From the NCBI GenBank assembly GCA_016110215.1, contig JADWQD010000003.1, positions 3,679,625 to 3,743,624 on the forward strand: DNA of 64,000 bases, given 5' to 3'. Below are positions 42,432-51,732 of the stretch, piece by piece. Below the pieces are notes generated by a model that had not been told where the DNA came from, did no database searches, and worked only from the letters and a program-made list of their open reading frames with translations. The translations under genes and the position numbers were made by a program. Every line of letters starts with the position of its first letter. Position 1 is the first letter of the stretch. The DNA is from Capronia americana. Taxonomy: Eukaryota > Ascomycota > Eurotiomycetes > Chaetothyriales > Herpotrichiellaceae.

Positions 42432-42731
42432 GGTCAATTCGTTATGGTCTGTTGGGTTTCGGAAGCAGTCCGGGCGAATGAACGGATCCAATCTGAAGCA
42501 ATTCTTTCAACTGGCTTCAAGACCGGATTCGGGATCGAATCCTCCGGAGCGGGCCCAGTTGTACTATATATGGTATATGGTCGTCGTTCCCTTGAGACGT
42601 GTCACCAACAAGAAGGCTCGAAGCGGATGGCGCACTGTGGGAGAAGACAACATGACGCCATGGGTCGGTTTCTCAGCCTGACAGTTCAGCCACAAGGCTG
42701 AGCGAGCTGGAGTTTGGAGGGGAGCTTGCAA

Positions 42732-42737
42732 CACGTG
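42732..42737. promoter_or_regulatory. CACGTG E-box in divergent promoter
   Basis: CACGTGAC lies 150 bp upstream of the ribosomal P1 start and about 300 bp upstream of the nucleotidylyltransferase start. bHLH factors bind CACGTG in fungi. Its use here is inference. Confidence 0.45.
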
Positions 42738-42880
42738 ACCGAACTTTCTGCTTGGCGCGCTAATCGCACAACCAAATTCCGGCCGGCAGCCACTTTTGAG
42801 CCGTTGTGCGCGCTGCTTCGACTTCAACTTGCACTTCCTCGACGCTCAATCAACCAGACTTCTCTTCACACCAAGTCAAG

Positions 42881-43435
42881 ATGTCGACCGCCGAGCTCGC
42901 CAGCTCCTATGCCGCTCTCATCCTCGCCGACGATGGCATCGAGATCACCGTATGGACACCCCATCCAATCCCATCTCATCCCACCCTCGTCCGCAACTGC
43001 AGTTGAGAGATGAGAGTCGATGAGATGCAACAGATCACTGACTCGCGCCCCTTCATCTAGGCCGACAAACTGAACACCCTCATCAAGGCCGCCGGTATCG
43101 CTGACGTCGAACCCATCTGGGCCACCCTCTTCGCCAAGGCCCTCGAAGGCAAGGATGTGAAGGACCTGCTTCTGAACGTCGGTTCCGGTGGTGGCGCCGC
43201 CGCCTCGGCTCCTGCTGCAGGTGGTGCCGCTGCTGGCGGTGCCGCCGCCGCCGAGGAGGCTCCCAAGGAAGAGGAGAAAGAAGAAGGTGCGTCTGCTGCC
43301 GCGCCGATGCCGAGGACCGCTCGTGTCTCCGGCATCGCGTGTGTGCGAGTGAGAATGAATGCCGACTGACCTGTTTGTTATTTACAGAGAAGGAAGAGTC
43401 CGACGAGGATATGGGTTTCGGCCTGTTCGACTAAG
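42881..43435 (+). CDS. RPP1: 60S acidic ribosomal protein P1
   Basis: Stalk protein of the large ribosomal subunit, recruiting translation factors. Exons 42881-42949 (MSTAELASSYAALILADDG...), 43061-43286 and 43389-43435; 113 residues, the usual size. Introns of 111 and 102 nt have GTATGG and GTGCGT donors and CATCTAG and TTACAG acceptors. Exon 2 holds the dimerisation helices (KLNTLIKAAGIADVEPIW) and the Ala/Gly hinge; exon 3 ends with the invariant stalk tail SDEDMGFGLFD that binds GTPase factors. Splitting that tail into its own exon is notable. Confidence 0.97.
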
Positions 43436-44006
43436 TTGGGTTGCTTGGTTCCGCTCAACCTTGTTCTCCTGCGCCCGGTTTTATCCCCTCGGCCCCATTT
43501 CAGCTTGACTTCTTGGAGTCCCAGAAGATGGTGGTGATGACTACGGCTTGCTTGCATGTGCACCTTGACTGACACCGACCGGCCGGCCGACCCAACGAAG
43601 CTCGAGGTGTGTCTTGTGTCTGTCGGGGCAGGAGAATGGATGGAAGCCACCCCGGATTGGGCATTCATGGATATCAAAAAAGTCGAGAACATCGGTCCGG
43701 GACGAGCTATGGCCGGCTAAGACTCATGCGGACTTATCAGAGCCACACAGCCAGCATTCTCGAGAACTTGATACACAGATTGTCAATCGTTGACGCCTTG
43801 CTTCGTTGATCCGAATTCCTGCGTGTGTACGTGCGTGCCGACTCGCAACTAGGTCGGTGATCTTGAGACAGACCTCGAGACCGATCGGTGCCTTTTCCAT
43901 TTCGACCTTGTTTCTGTCAGTCGCATGTTTCCAGCTGTGTACGCTTCACTCTCTGTTCGTGTGGATTGACTTGTGCAGCTTTCCACGTCTCAATCCTCAG
44001 AGGGCA
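43436..44006. other. Intergenic, nothing supported
   Basis: The 3' region of ribosomal P1 and a stretch with short frames only. Confidence 0.5.
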
Positions 44007-44144
44007 ATGGTGGCTATACATGGCCCAATTCCAGGCACCTTCTACAATGTGTCCCTCGCTGACCCAGAATTTGCTCAAAATTTCGCCATCTCGAGAGAAA
44101 CCCTCCACTCCGGCTCCGGTCTCGACCTGGAGTATGAAGAGTAG
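44007..44144 (+). CDS. Candidate micro-ORF (45 residues)
   Basis: ATG-initiated frame reading MVAIHGPIPGTFYNVSLADP and ending in an acidic tail (GLDLEYEE). Composition is protein-like; a CCTCAG acceptor-like site lies just upstream, so it could be the last exon of a longer transcript. No known family. Confidence 0.28.
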   Translation: MVAIHGPIPGTFYNVSLADPEFAQNFAISRETLHSGSGLDLEYEE

Positions 44145-44521
44145 ACACTCCAAGTGCCGGTTCTCCACCTTCTCCACTGCATACCATCATCCTCCATCGG
44201 CATTATCGGTCATCAAGCGAGATATTCACGCTCGTCATTATCACTCCTGGTGCCTCGTATCCTTCTATCTACTCGAACTCTAGTCAAGACTTGCTGTACT
44301 TGATACTCTGTTGGGATGTAGCAGGGGAATACATTTCATACAAGTGTGCCCTCGACCTGCAGGACTGCATCTCTCTCTTTGCCCCGTCACCATACGGAGG
44401 ACATCATTACTTATCCCACTACACCCTTCTAGACAAGCACATCATCAGTATTACAATTACCACTTATTATATTTAGTCGCGCAGGGCTTTAATCCCTCGA
44501 ACCACTGAGCCATCAACACCT

Positions 44522-44585
44522 CACCGTCCCTACAAGTAGAGAGTAACAACACACCATCCCTACAAGGACAGAGTAAGAACACACC
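44522..44585. repeat. 30-bp tandem repeat ending at a start codon
   Basis: Two imperfect 30-bp units begin CACC at 44522 and 44552 (CACCGTCCCTACAAG and CACCATCCCTACAAG). A third begins at 44582 with CACCATGCC, so the start codon of the downstream dehydrogenase lies at the same repeat position, one base changed from CACCATCCC. Confidence 0.8.
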
Positions 44586-45866
44586 ATGCCATTCACCTAC
44601 GGCACCGACCACCTCGAACCGGCCTTCGCCGACCGCCCAGTCCCCAGAATCACATGGGGCTTGCGCTTCGACGAAGCCTGCGCCCACCACATCACCCACA
44701 CCCTACACTGTTCGCGCGTGTACATTGTCGCGTCGCGCTCCCTGTCGACCAACACGGATGCGCTGACGCGACTGCGTTCCGCGCTGGGCGACAAGGTCGT
44801 CGGCCAGAGGATCGGCATGACGCCCCACACGCACTGGAACGAAGTGCTGGAGATCGCGCAGGACGCGGCGCCCAGACGACCCGACTGCATCGTCACGCTG
44901 GGCGCCGGGTCGTTGACCGACGGGGTGAAGGTCATCTCCTGGATGCTGGCCAACGGGATCACCACGTCCGAGGGCCTAGAGGGCCTGTTAGCGTACTCGG
45001 CCTCGGCCTCGTCCTCGTCGTCCTCTTCGGGGTCATCATCGTTCAAGGACCCGGAGATCTACCATGTCGCCGTCCCCACGAGCCTCTCCGGCGGCGAATA
45101 CCAGAGCATCGCGGGCGTGACGCGCGACGACGGCACGCATGCAAAAGTCCTGTTCCAGCCGCCGCGGCGCAACCCGAACCTCGTCGTCCTGGACCCGGAA
45201 CTCACGACCACGACACCCCAAAGGATCTGGCTCAGCACGGGCGTCCGGGCCGTGGACCACTGCGTCGAAACGCTGTGCAGTCTCCTCTCCAACGCCAAGG
45301 GCGACGCCGACGCCGAAAGGGGCCTGCTGAGACTGGTGCCCGCGCTGATCGCGACGCACGCGGACCCGCGCGACCTGGACGCCCGCTACGAGACCATGCG
45401 GGGCGTGATCGAGGCCATGTCCGCGGTCGGCAGCGGCGTGCCCCTCGGCGCCAGCCACGCCATCGGCCACCAGCTCGGCCCGCTGGGCGTGGGCCACGGC
45501 GAGACGAGCTGTATCTTGCTGCCTGCCGTGTGTAAGTGGAACGAGCGCGTCGGGGCGAACGTCCAGCGCCAGGCTTATACGAAGGACGTGCTGCTCAGGT
45601 CGCCGGTCGTCAGACGGCTGGTGGATGCAAAGTATGGCGGAGTCCAAGTCCAGAACCCGGTCGTCGACGTCGATCTAGGCGACATTCTCGACCTGATCTT
45701 CCGCGAGATGGGCATGCCGCGGACTCTCAAGGACGTGGGCGTCGGGCGGGACAAGCTGGACGCGTTGGCGCGAAACAGTTTGAAGGACCATTGGATCCAG
45801 ACCAACGCGAAGCCCATCACCGAGGTGGAGCAGGTCATGCAGATTCTGGACATGGTGGTGGAATAA
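44586..45866 (+). CDS. Iron-type alcohol dehydrogenase / maleylacetate reductase-like
   Basis: NAD(P)-dependent metal alcohol dehydrogenase family, 426 residues, single exon, GC-rich relative to its flanks. Cofactor loop GAGSLTD lies at residues 106-112; PTSLSGGEY follows at 164-172. Candidate metal ligands are D224, H291, H295 (GASHAIGHQLG) and H304 (GVGHGE). The shape (AAP-free N-terminus RITWG and helical C-terminal half) is closest to maleylacetate reductases of aromatic breakdown, but substrate is not certain. A low-complexity Ser run (about 138-152) interrupts the protein between NAD-binding blocks and is unusual. Tandem repeats lie on both sides. Confidence 0.85.
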   Translation: MPFTYGTDHLEPAFADRPVPRITWGLRFDEACAHHITHTLHCSRVYIVASRSLSTNTDALTRLRSALGDKVVGQRIGMTPHTHWNEVLEIAQDAAPRRPDCIVTLGAGSLTDGVKVISWMLANGITTSEGLEGLLAYSASASSSSSSSGSSSFKDPEIYHVAVPTSLSGGEYQSIAGVTRDDGTHAKVLFQPPRRNPNLVVLDPELTTTTPQRIWLSTGVRAVDHCVETLCSLLSNAKGDADAERGLLRLVPALIATHADPRDLDARYETMRGVIEAMSAVGSGVPLGASHAIGHQLGPLGVGHGETSCILLPAVCKWNERVGANVQRQAYTKDVLLRSPVVRRLVDAKYGGVQVQNPVVDVDLGDILDLIFREMGMPRTLKDVGVGRDKLDALARNSLKDHWIQTNAKPITEVEQVMQILDMVVE

Positions 45867-46665
45867 TGAGATCGGAAGATGAATATCCTATCTCTGCTGA
45901 TACGTGAGACTATCAATTTTTAATGCTTGGAAGAGCTTTCCTTTGCACCACGAATCACGAACCACGGACTGCATTGCTAGTGCAGCCAGCCATACTGTTA
46001 CCGCTCTCACTTTCGTCCTCCAGAGTCGAAGTGAGCGTACCGAGTATGTATATAGATATCGAGACGTCCCTTTCTCCCAAGACGAGGTTGGCGACTTAAT
46101 TACCTCTCGCGGTGTGTACTGCTCCTGCTCCTGCTACTGTAGCTGTATGCTGTAGGCTGTAGGCTGTACCAGGACAGTCGACACGGGTGAAAACTTCGCT
46201 TGCTTGCTTGCTCTCAGAGACTTCGGGAAAAAGTAAGGGATATCTCGAACACGGGCGAAACTTTGCTTGCTCCGAGACTTTGGGGGAAAAACAAGGCATA
46301 TCGCTCCGACACGCACGCACGCCGGATGGATGAATGTATATATGTATGTACCTTGTAGCCCAGCTTTTAACGCCTGCGGTCTGAGGTAGAGTGGGTGAGT
46401 GTTGAGTGTTCTAGAATTGCATAGAGCATTGTTTCATCGTTTCATCGTTTCGTCGCTCCTGGCGTTCTGCGCTGCTCTGTTCTGTTCTGTTGCCCTCTCT
46501 ACTGTACACAAACCCAAGAATCTTCCGTTCCATCACACTTTACTCAAATCCAAAATGTCGAAGCGCCGCGCGACGTTGGGGAGAATTTTCTATGCCATTA
46601 TCTTCCAGCGCACTTCTGGACGACTATTTGCTTTTGGTTTCTCGCACAGCGCCCCCTTCCCCTGG
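45867..46665. other. Convergent intergenic region with tandem repeats
   Basis: An 800-bp space between two 3' ends. It contains CTGTAGG-type short repeats around 46140-46168 and a 68-bp tandem duplication. No gene supported. Confidence 0.5.
46181..46310. repeat. Imperfect 68-bp tandem duplication
   Basis: Copy 1 (46181-46248) and copy 2 (46249-about 46310) share ACACGGGYGAAA, TTGCTTGCT, AGACTT, GGGAAAAA and GCATATC/GGATATC blocks in the same order. Copy 1 has two extra GCTT units. Confidence 0.75.
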
Positions 46666-47733
46666 TCACGCATTACCCCAGGCGGTGCACTCATACCTCC
46701 CCGCGCCGTCGCCGATGTCTCTGAAGAGCTTCACGTCCACCTTCCGCAACAGCTTCACCAGATCCTTCCGCTCCTGCGTTTCGTCCGCGGTTCGTCTGCC
46801 GGCGTTGCCGCGCCAGGTGCGGCCCATCTGCCGATAACATTGGCCGCAAGAGCACAACTTGACGTCCGCCCACGTGGCCTCGCGCTCAAACAGGGTGATC
46901 TCAGCGAGGTTGGACAGGTGCAGGTTTGCCTTGGCGCCAATGACGCTGGTGACGATGTCGCGCCGGTATCCTGGATGGCGCATCACTTGCTCGATGTCCA
47001 TGTCCAACGTGAGCGTCTCGAGGCCGTCCGGGAGGAGGTCGGCAAATGAAGAGGCCGATCGCGTGACGACGACGGGGTGGTCGGGGAGGCGATGCGGGCA
47101 CAGATGGCGGCCGAGATACATCGACGGGTCGATCTTGAGGTGGAGCAGCGTCTTCATGTGCTGCAGAGATGGCAGCAGCGTGATCTCCGGCGGTTTGTGC
47201 ACGCCGTTGTAGCCGAGCGTCAGGCTGGTGAGGGAGCAAGACACATTGCGGAGCGCGTTGGCGAGCTCGTCTAACAAGACGCCCCCTCGGTTGCCAGATG
47301 GTCTCGTCAAGGTGAAAGCTCGGAGGTCGGTGCAGGTGCGGAAGAGCTTGACCAGGGCGTCGGCGTCGATGTGGATCTGTCGCAGCTCGAGGCTTGAGAT
47401 CCGGCCTAGTGGGTTGACGTTTTCGATTGCCGGGTAGCAGCAGCTGGATTGGTTCCTGTCGCGCATGGAGACGACTCGCATGTCCCAGAGTACCATGGTC
47501 CTCATGCTCGGTTGTCCCATGTAATGAACCAGGGTGTCAGTGTCAATCGGTGTCTGGAGCTCGTGGTTTCGATACGCGATAGCAGTTCTGAGGTGGAGAG
47601 TCTGGAGCGTCGGGCAACGGTGGCAGAAGCGCAGGCCCGGTACATCGCTCTGATCGAGGGAGAGTTGTTGGCTGCTCTGGAACCTCTCCGAGAGCGTGTG
47701 CTCCCGTGGAAGGTATGGAGGCTGTTGTTCCAT
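46666..47733 (-). CDS. LRR protein without F-box, paralogue of the neighbouring F-box gene
   Basis: Single exon, 355 residues, unrecognised beyond leucine-rich repeats (LQTLHLR, ISSLELRQIHID, LTSLTLGYNG, LLHLKIDPSMY). Its central part aligns with the next gene: LKIDPSMYLGRHLCPHRL against LEVDPAMLVGRRRCPILT, LLPDGLETLTLDMDIEQ against LLPTGLEELTLSIDFEQ, and HPGYRRDIVTSVI against CPGYQTDLIHSII. It lacks the N-terminal F-box of that gene, and I find no upstream exon that supplies one. It ends with a Cys-containing, basic tail. It may be a truncated copy or a protein that binds substrate without SCF recruitment. Confidence 0.72.
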   Translation of the reverse strand: MEQQPPYLPREHTLSERFQSSQQLSLDQSDVPGLRFCHRCPTLQTLHLRTAIAYRNHELQTPIDTDTLVHYMGQPSMRTMVLWDMRVVSMRDRNQSSCCYPAIENVNPLGRISSLELRQIHIDADALVKLFRTCTDLRAFTLTRPSGNRGGVLLDELANALRNVSCSLTSLTLGYNGVHKPPEITLLPSLQHMKTLLHLKIDPSMYLGRHLCPHRLPDHPVVVTRSASSFADLLPDGLETLTLDMDIEQVMRHPGYRRDIVTSVIGAKANLHLSNLAEITLFEREATWADVKLCSCGQCYRQMGRTWRGNAGRRTADETQERKDLVKLLRKVDVKLFRDIGDGAGRYECTAWGNA

Positions 47734-48353
47734 AGTTGGCGTTAGTGGTTTGTTTGAGAGCGAGTGTGATACCGTATAGTTGGAACAGTGACTGATATCT
47801 CTCTGATCCCTTCCGTAGCTTGTCGCTGGAAGAGGGTTCTGGGAGGAGAACAGAAGCTGGGAACTGAGCAGGCTTAATTTTAGTTAATGAAGACGTGCAA
47901 ACAATAGCAGGCAGCGGGCGTGACAACAACAGCCGGGGCCGTGCAGTGAATATTGAACTGCACAATGGCAGTCGGAGCTTGAGAAGTCCATTGTTCCTGT
48001 GTATAGTTATAGGTACAGTCTGTCTCTGCGTGCGTGCGTGAAACAAAGTGTTTGTAACAGAGACTGGAACGAGGCTGTAGCAAGGCTGAATCTTGGCAGG
48101 GGCGCCACCGTCGACTTGTGGTTTATCAGCATTGCGGCCAGTCCATAGTGTTTGTCCCAGACTAGGTAACCTGTGATGAATAAAAAGGGCCTTCATTGTT
48201 CCCTCAGTGGTGTGTCAGTCAGACGGCTCCCGCAACAATGATCCTCAAACAGCTAGACAAAGGACTTGTCAGTGAATCAAACGAAGCAAGCAGAATAGAT
48301 GAACAATAGAGGAGAGTATTCCTTGACACCCATAGCGTGATCCGGAAGTCAGT
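47734..48353. other. Intergenic between LRR paralogues
   Basis: A 620-bp region where the missing F-box exon would be expected. The minus-strand frames here do not resemble the F-box region of the neighbour. Confidence 0.5.
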
Positions 48354-49937
48354 TCACTGCCCAGCGTCTACCCATCCGTAATTGTCGTAACTGTCCAATC
48401 TCGTGTCGAGAGGTGGGATGGGAAAACGAGATGAGGAAAGCCACCAATCCCTGTCATAGAAATCCATCGACCGGCTTTCGACGCCCGCCTGCAAAAGTTG
48501 CATTGCTAGTTGTTCGCTCGCGCGGACCTCCACTATCGAATCCCACCTGGGCTTGGGGGTAGGATAGCAAGACATCGGGAAGTGCCCACGCGGCGGGCGG
48601 TGGGAAGTATTAATGGAACACCGGTCACTAGAGAGGGTTTTATCCTCGAACCAGTTCATCGATCTGAGGTCTGTGAGACGGCCTTTCTCCGATATGATGC
48701 TGTGGATCAAGTCGGTTTGGTAGCCTGGACAACGTTCAGTCTGCTCAAAGTCGATCGACAGTGTTAGCTCTTCCAGGCCCGTCGGCAGCAAACGAGCAAA
48801 GTCTTCAACTGGGAGGGTTGGCGGCGGATCTGGTGTTAATATCGGACAACGACGGCGGCCAACGAGCATCGCCGGGTCGACTTCGAGCACTCTCAGTTTG
48901 GTAAAATCGGCAAAAGATGGTAACAAGCTCTGGTCGCGCAAGCGAGCTTTCTTTGTCTGCACCCGGTGGTCATGCCATAGTCGGAGACACTGGATAGAAT
49001 CCTTCACCTGCCTGAGAACGCGTCCCAGGTTTTCTAGACTATCATGCCTTTCAGGGGCGGTGGAGATAATAGTGTGCCATCCATTGATCTGACACATAGC
49101 ACGCCACTGGCGAACACAAGAAATCGTAATGCTCAAACACTGTAGCTTGTTCAAGAAGCGTAGGAGACAAAGCAATGCGTCGGGATAGATATCGACAGCC
49201 TCGAGCTCCAACTCGGTAATTGTGGGATTGAGGCCGTCAATTTCCGGGATATACTCCGATCGCAGTTTGGGCGTAGGGAGCATATTGAGCGTCCCAACGG
49301 CAAGGTTCCTCAGTCGCAGGCGCCGCAAGGCCGGCTGGCCAATGTTCTCAACAATAGTTGACAGGTCAACGGACCCGCCCGTGAAGATCAGGCTGTCAAG
49401 ATGAGGAAGCGCCGGCAGACAAAGTAACGAGTTGTGCCACTGAGGTCCTAGCTCCAGTTCTCTTAAGTTTAGCATGCTGGCTAACAATTTGCTGTTCATC
49501 ATCGAACACTTCGGAAGTCTCAGGTCAGTCCGAGGTCGAGACGGTGAGAAAGGTTGGCATTCGAGACAGTCGGCGAAGAGGCCCAGTCGTCGAACGCTTG
49601 CTGCAAGGTGTCTGTCATTATGCAGGATGGACCAGAGCAAATGAGCATTGCGAACTCGCTGACGACTATCTCGAGGTGGATGATCGGGATCTTCTTGATC
49701 CTGCGGGGATGCTTCGCCCGGGTATCCCACTATCTCATACCATGTGCTATATGGGGGTGCCGCTATCCTCTCGTAACGACTAGTAAGCCATAAGATCGAC
49801 TGGTACAGAAAGGGTCGAAAGACTGCTCGAAATCCTTGAGATGCGGCCGCCGCGTTCCAGATATCGCCGTCATCGAGGTAGCTGGAGCAAATCAGCAGGA
49901 TAACGTCCTCGTCCAGGTCATATATTTTCTTGGCCAT
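48354..49937 (-). CDS. F-box/LRR protein
   Basis: Predicted SCF ubiquitin-ligase substrate adaptor, 527 residues, single exon. Residues about 5-50 form a divergent F-box-like helix set (YDLDEDVILLICSSYL, then FRAVFRPFLYQSI). Leucine-rich repeats run from about 150 to 420 (LRELELGPQWHNSL, LRRLRLRNLAVG, ITELELEAVDI, LQCLSITIS, LRVLEVDPA, LEELTLSID). The C-terminal tail is Pro/Arg/Asp-rich and ends SYDNYGWVDAGQ. The F-box is inferred from position and pattern; sequence identity to canonical LPxDV is weak. Tandem with a shorter paralogue. Confidence 0.75.
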   Translation of the reverse strand: MAKKIYDLDEDVILLICSSYLDDGDIWNAAAASQGFRAVFRPFLYQSILWLTSRYERIAAPPYSTWYEIVGYPGEASPQDQEDPDHPPRDSRQRVRNAHLLWSILHNDRHLAASVRRLGLFADCLECQPFSPSRPRTDLRLPKCSMMNSKLLASMLNLRELELGPQWHNSLLCLPALPHLDSLIFTGGSVDLSTIVENIGQPALRRLRLRNLAVGTLNMLPTPKLRSEYIPEIDGLNPTITELELEAVDIYPDALLCLLRFLNKLQCLSITISCVRQWRAMCQINGWHTIISTAPERHDSLENLGRVLRQVKDSIQCLRLWHDHRVQTKKARLRDQSLLPSFADFTKLRVLEVDPAMLVGRRRCPILTPDPPPTLPVEDFARLLPTGLEELTLSIDFEQTERCPGYQTDLIHSIISEKGRLTDLRSMNWFEDKTLSSDRCSINTSHRPPRGHFPMSCYPTPKPRWDSIVEVRASEQLAMQLLQAGVESRSMDFYDRDWWLSSSRFPIPPLDTRLDSYDNYGWVDAGQ

Positions 49938-51732
49938 TGATTTGTTGTTTTAAATGCAGGAGGCCACTGGCAAAAGTTTGTGTGGGCACTCTCGGATCCG
50001 GCATGATAACGTATATAATATATGTCGAGTCTAAACTCGATGACTGCGACGCTGTTCGGCGAAAGGTAAAACTGCTATCAAAAGAGATTTCTCTTTGTGT
50101 AAAGCCGTCCTGGGTCATAAAGAAGGTGCGTGAAATTGGAAGGACAATTATTGGACGCTGGTGGCGGTGCGGTGTTGTAAGCGCCGTCTTCTTCAGACAA
50201 AGGCCAACATATTTGGGCTCGATCCACCTGGTTCGCGTGGTAGGCGCACTGACACAAAAGGCAAGCATGTGCCCTCTCTAGTCACCGTGTAGCCAGCCAT
50301 GATGATAAGAAGGTATGACTGGCAATGGCGAGCTGGCGTTTGCATATCTCCTCAGCGTTGAGCCCACAGTAGAGTGATCAGCTTTATTCCGAGAACAGTC
50401 ACTGAGCGTAGTTGATCAGCTCAGACATCGCTTGTCTTCGAAGCCGAGTTGTCACGTAGGGTCTGGTTTGAATCAGTGACCCACAACTGGGAAGCCCAAG
50501 ATTCTGTCCATGGTTCAGCCAGGCTTCCAGAAAACATTCGTTTGCTGGTTGACTTTTAGATAGAAAGAACTGGACGTGGTAGGCGGACTTGGCGGGTCTT
50601 TGTAGGGGCCTCGGTTGGGTTTCCGAGAGACATAGATGGGAGCTAGGTCGACTAAGGTTTTTCCTAGGCTTGTAATCGGTTACCCGTCGAACATGGGTGT
50701 GCAACGAGAGGAGCGCATGTGGCGGTTAAATGAACAGTGGAATCTCTGCAGCGACAGAAGGGATTTTGATCACCGCCAGCCCGCAATTCTGGAAGAAACA
50801 GAGCTGAGGGGAAACTCGCGAGAAGATCTCCCCTCCGTGTCAGTTTGGCTTCTCCTTTGTTTGGATGCAGTTGCGCCGACCATCGTCGCAATGATGGCAA
50901 TCATCACCATGACCGGACGAGCTGCCCACAGATGGTGTAGAACGGGGTGTCCTTTGATATGCTTCCGCCTTTTGTGTGATTGCTTCATAGCTCGGATCTC
51001 TCGCAAGAGGAACCCGAAGCCATGCTTACCAGGGTGTCAAGCGAGGAACAAACGCCAGGCAGGGTGATGACTTTGCAAGGAAAAGTGCGCTGTAGGAGGT
51101 CCTGGAGTCTCCGGAATTTGGCCTAGATTTTTCTTCTTCGTGATTTTGGTCTGATTTCCTGCGACGAGGGAGCGCGGCGTCTGGTGGGGGAAACCCTTGC
51201 TTGACCGCAACGAAATGAAATGGAGTCTCAGGTGAAGTGTTGTCGAACATGCCAGTTGCCGACTCAGCTGCGAGTGAGTCTTGAGCCCAACTCGACCGGG
51301 TAATGGGTACGAGTATTCGTACTCATACTCATACCCAGGGTTGGGTTCAGGTAGAGATGAGAGCTGCAAAGAGAGGCGTCGAGAGAAGAAGCGTTAGTGG
51401 TCTCGTGTTAGTCAGCTCAGCCTCGTTGTTAGCGCAAGGCTGACCGTGCGGGTCTTCATGTAATTCCAGGGACGGGAGGAATTGTGTTTGGATTGCATTG
51501 TCTACATGGGGGCTTTGGTGAACTCTAGTCAAGGTCACTGAACACATCGAGTCCTCCGGACGGAGAGTTACGGTGCGAAGTAGAAGTGGCTTGACTTGGA
51601 CTTCTACTCTGTCCAGCACCATGTGCTCTTCCAGCTCAACCTGCTGACATTGCCCGTAGTGTTTCTGTGTTCTATCTAAATGTACAGCGTCACGGGTCTA
51701 TTCGTATTGCAATCCCCATTACGTCTAGGATG
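49938..51732. other. Intergenic, no supported gene
   Basis: A 1.8-kb region. A plus-strand frame at 50636-51067 has one hydrophobic stretch but no other support. Simple TACTCATAC-type repeats lie near 51300-51340. Confidence 0.45.

Noticed and set aside
44465..44520. Minus-strand TGGCTCAGTGG A-box followed by GGTTCGAGG
   Set aside because: Both boxes overlap each other and no cloverleaf or T arm can be formed downstream, so it is not a tRNA.
45036..45647. 203-codon minus-strand frame within the dehydrogenase gene
   Set aside because: Long antisense frames are expected in GC-rich coding DNA; the plus-strand protein has the family motifs.
50636..51067. 143-codon plus-strand frame with a hydrophobic stretch
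   Set aside because: The composition is irregular, there is no signal peptide at the start, and a comparable frame lies on the opposite strand.
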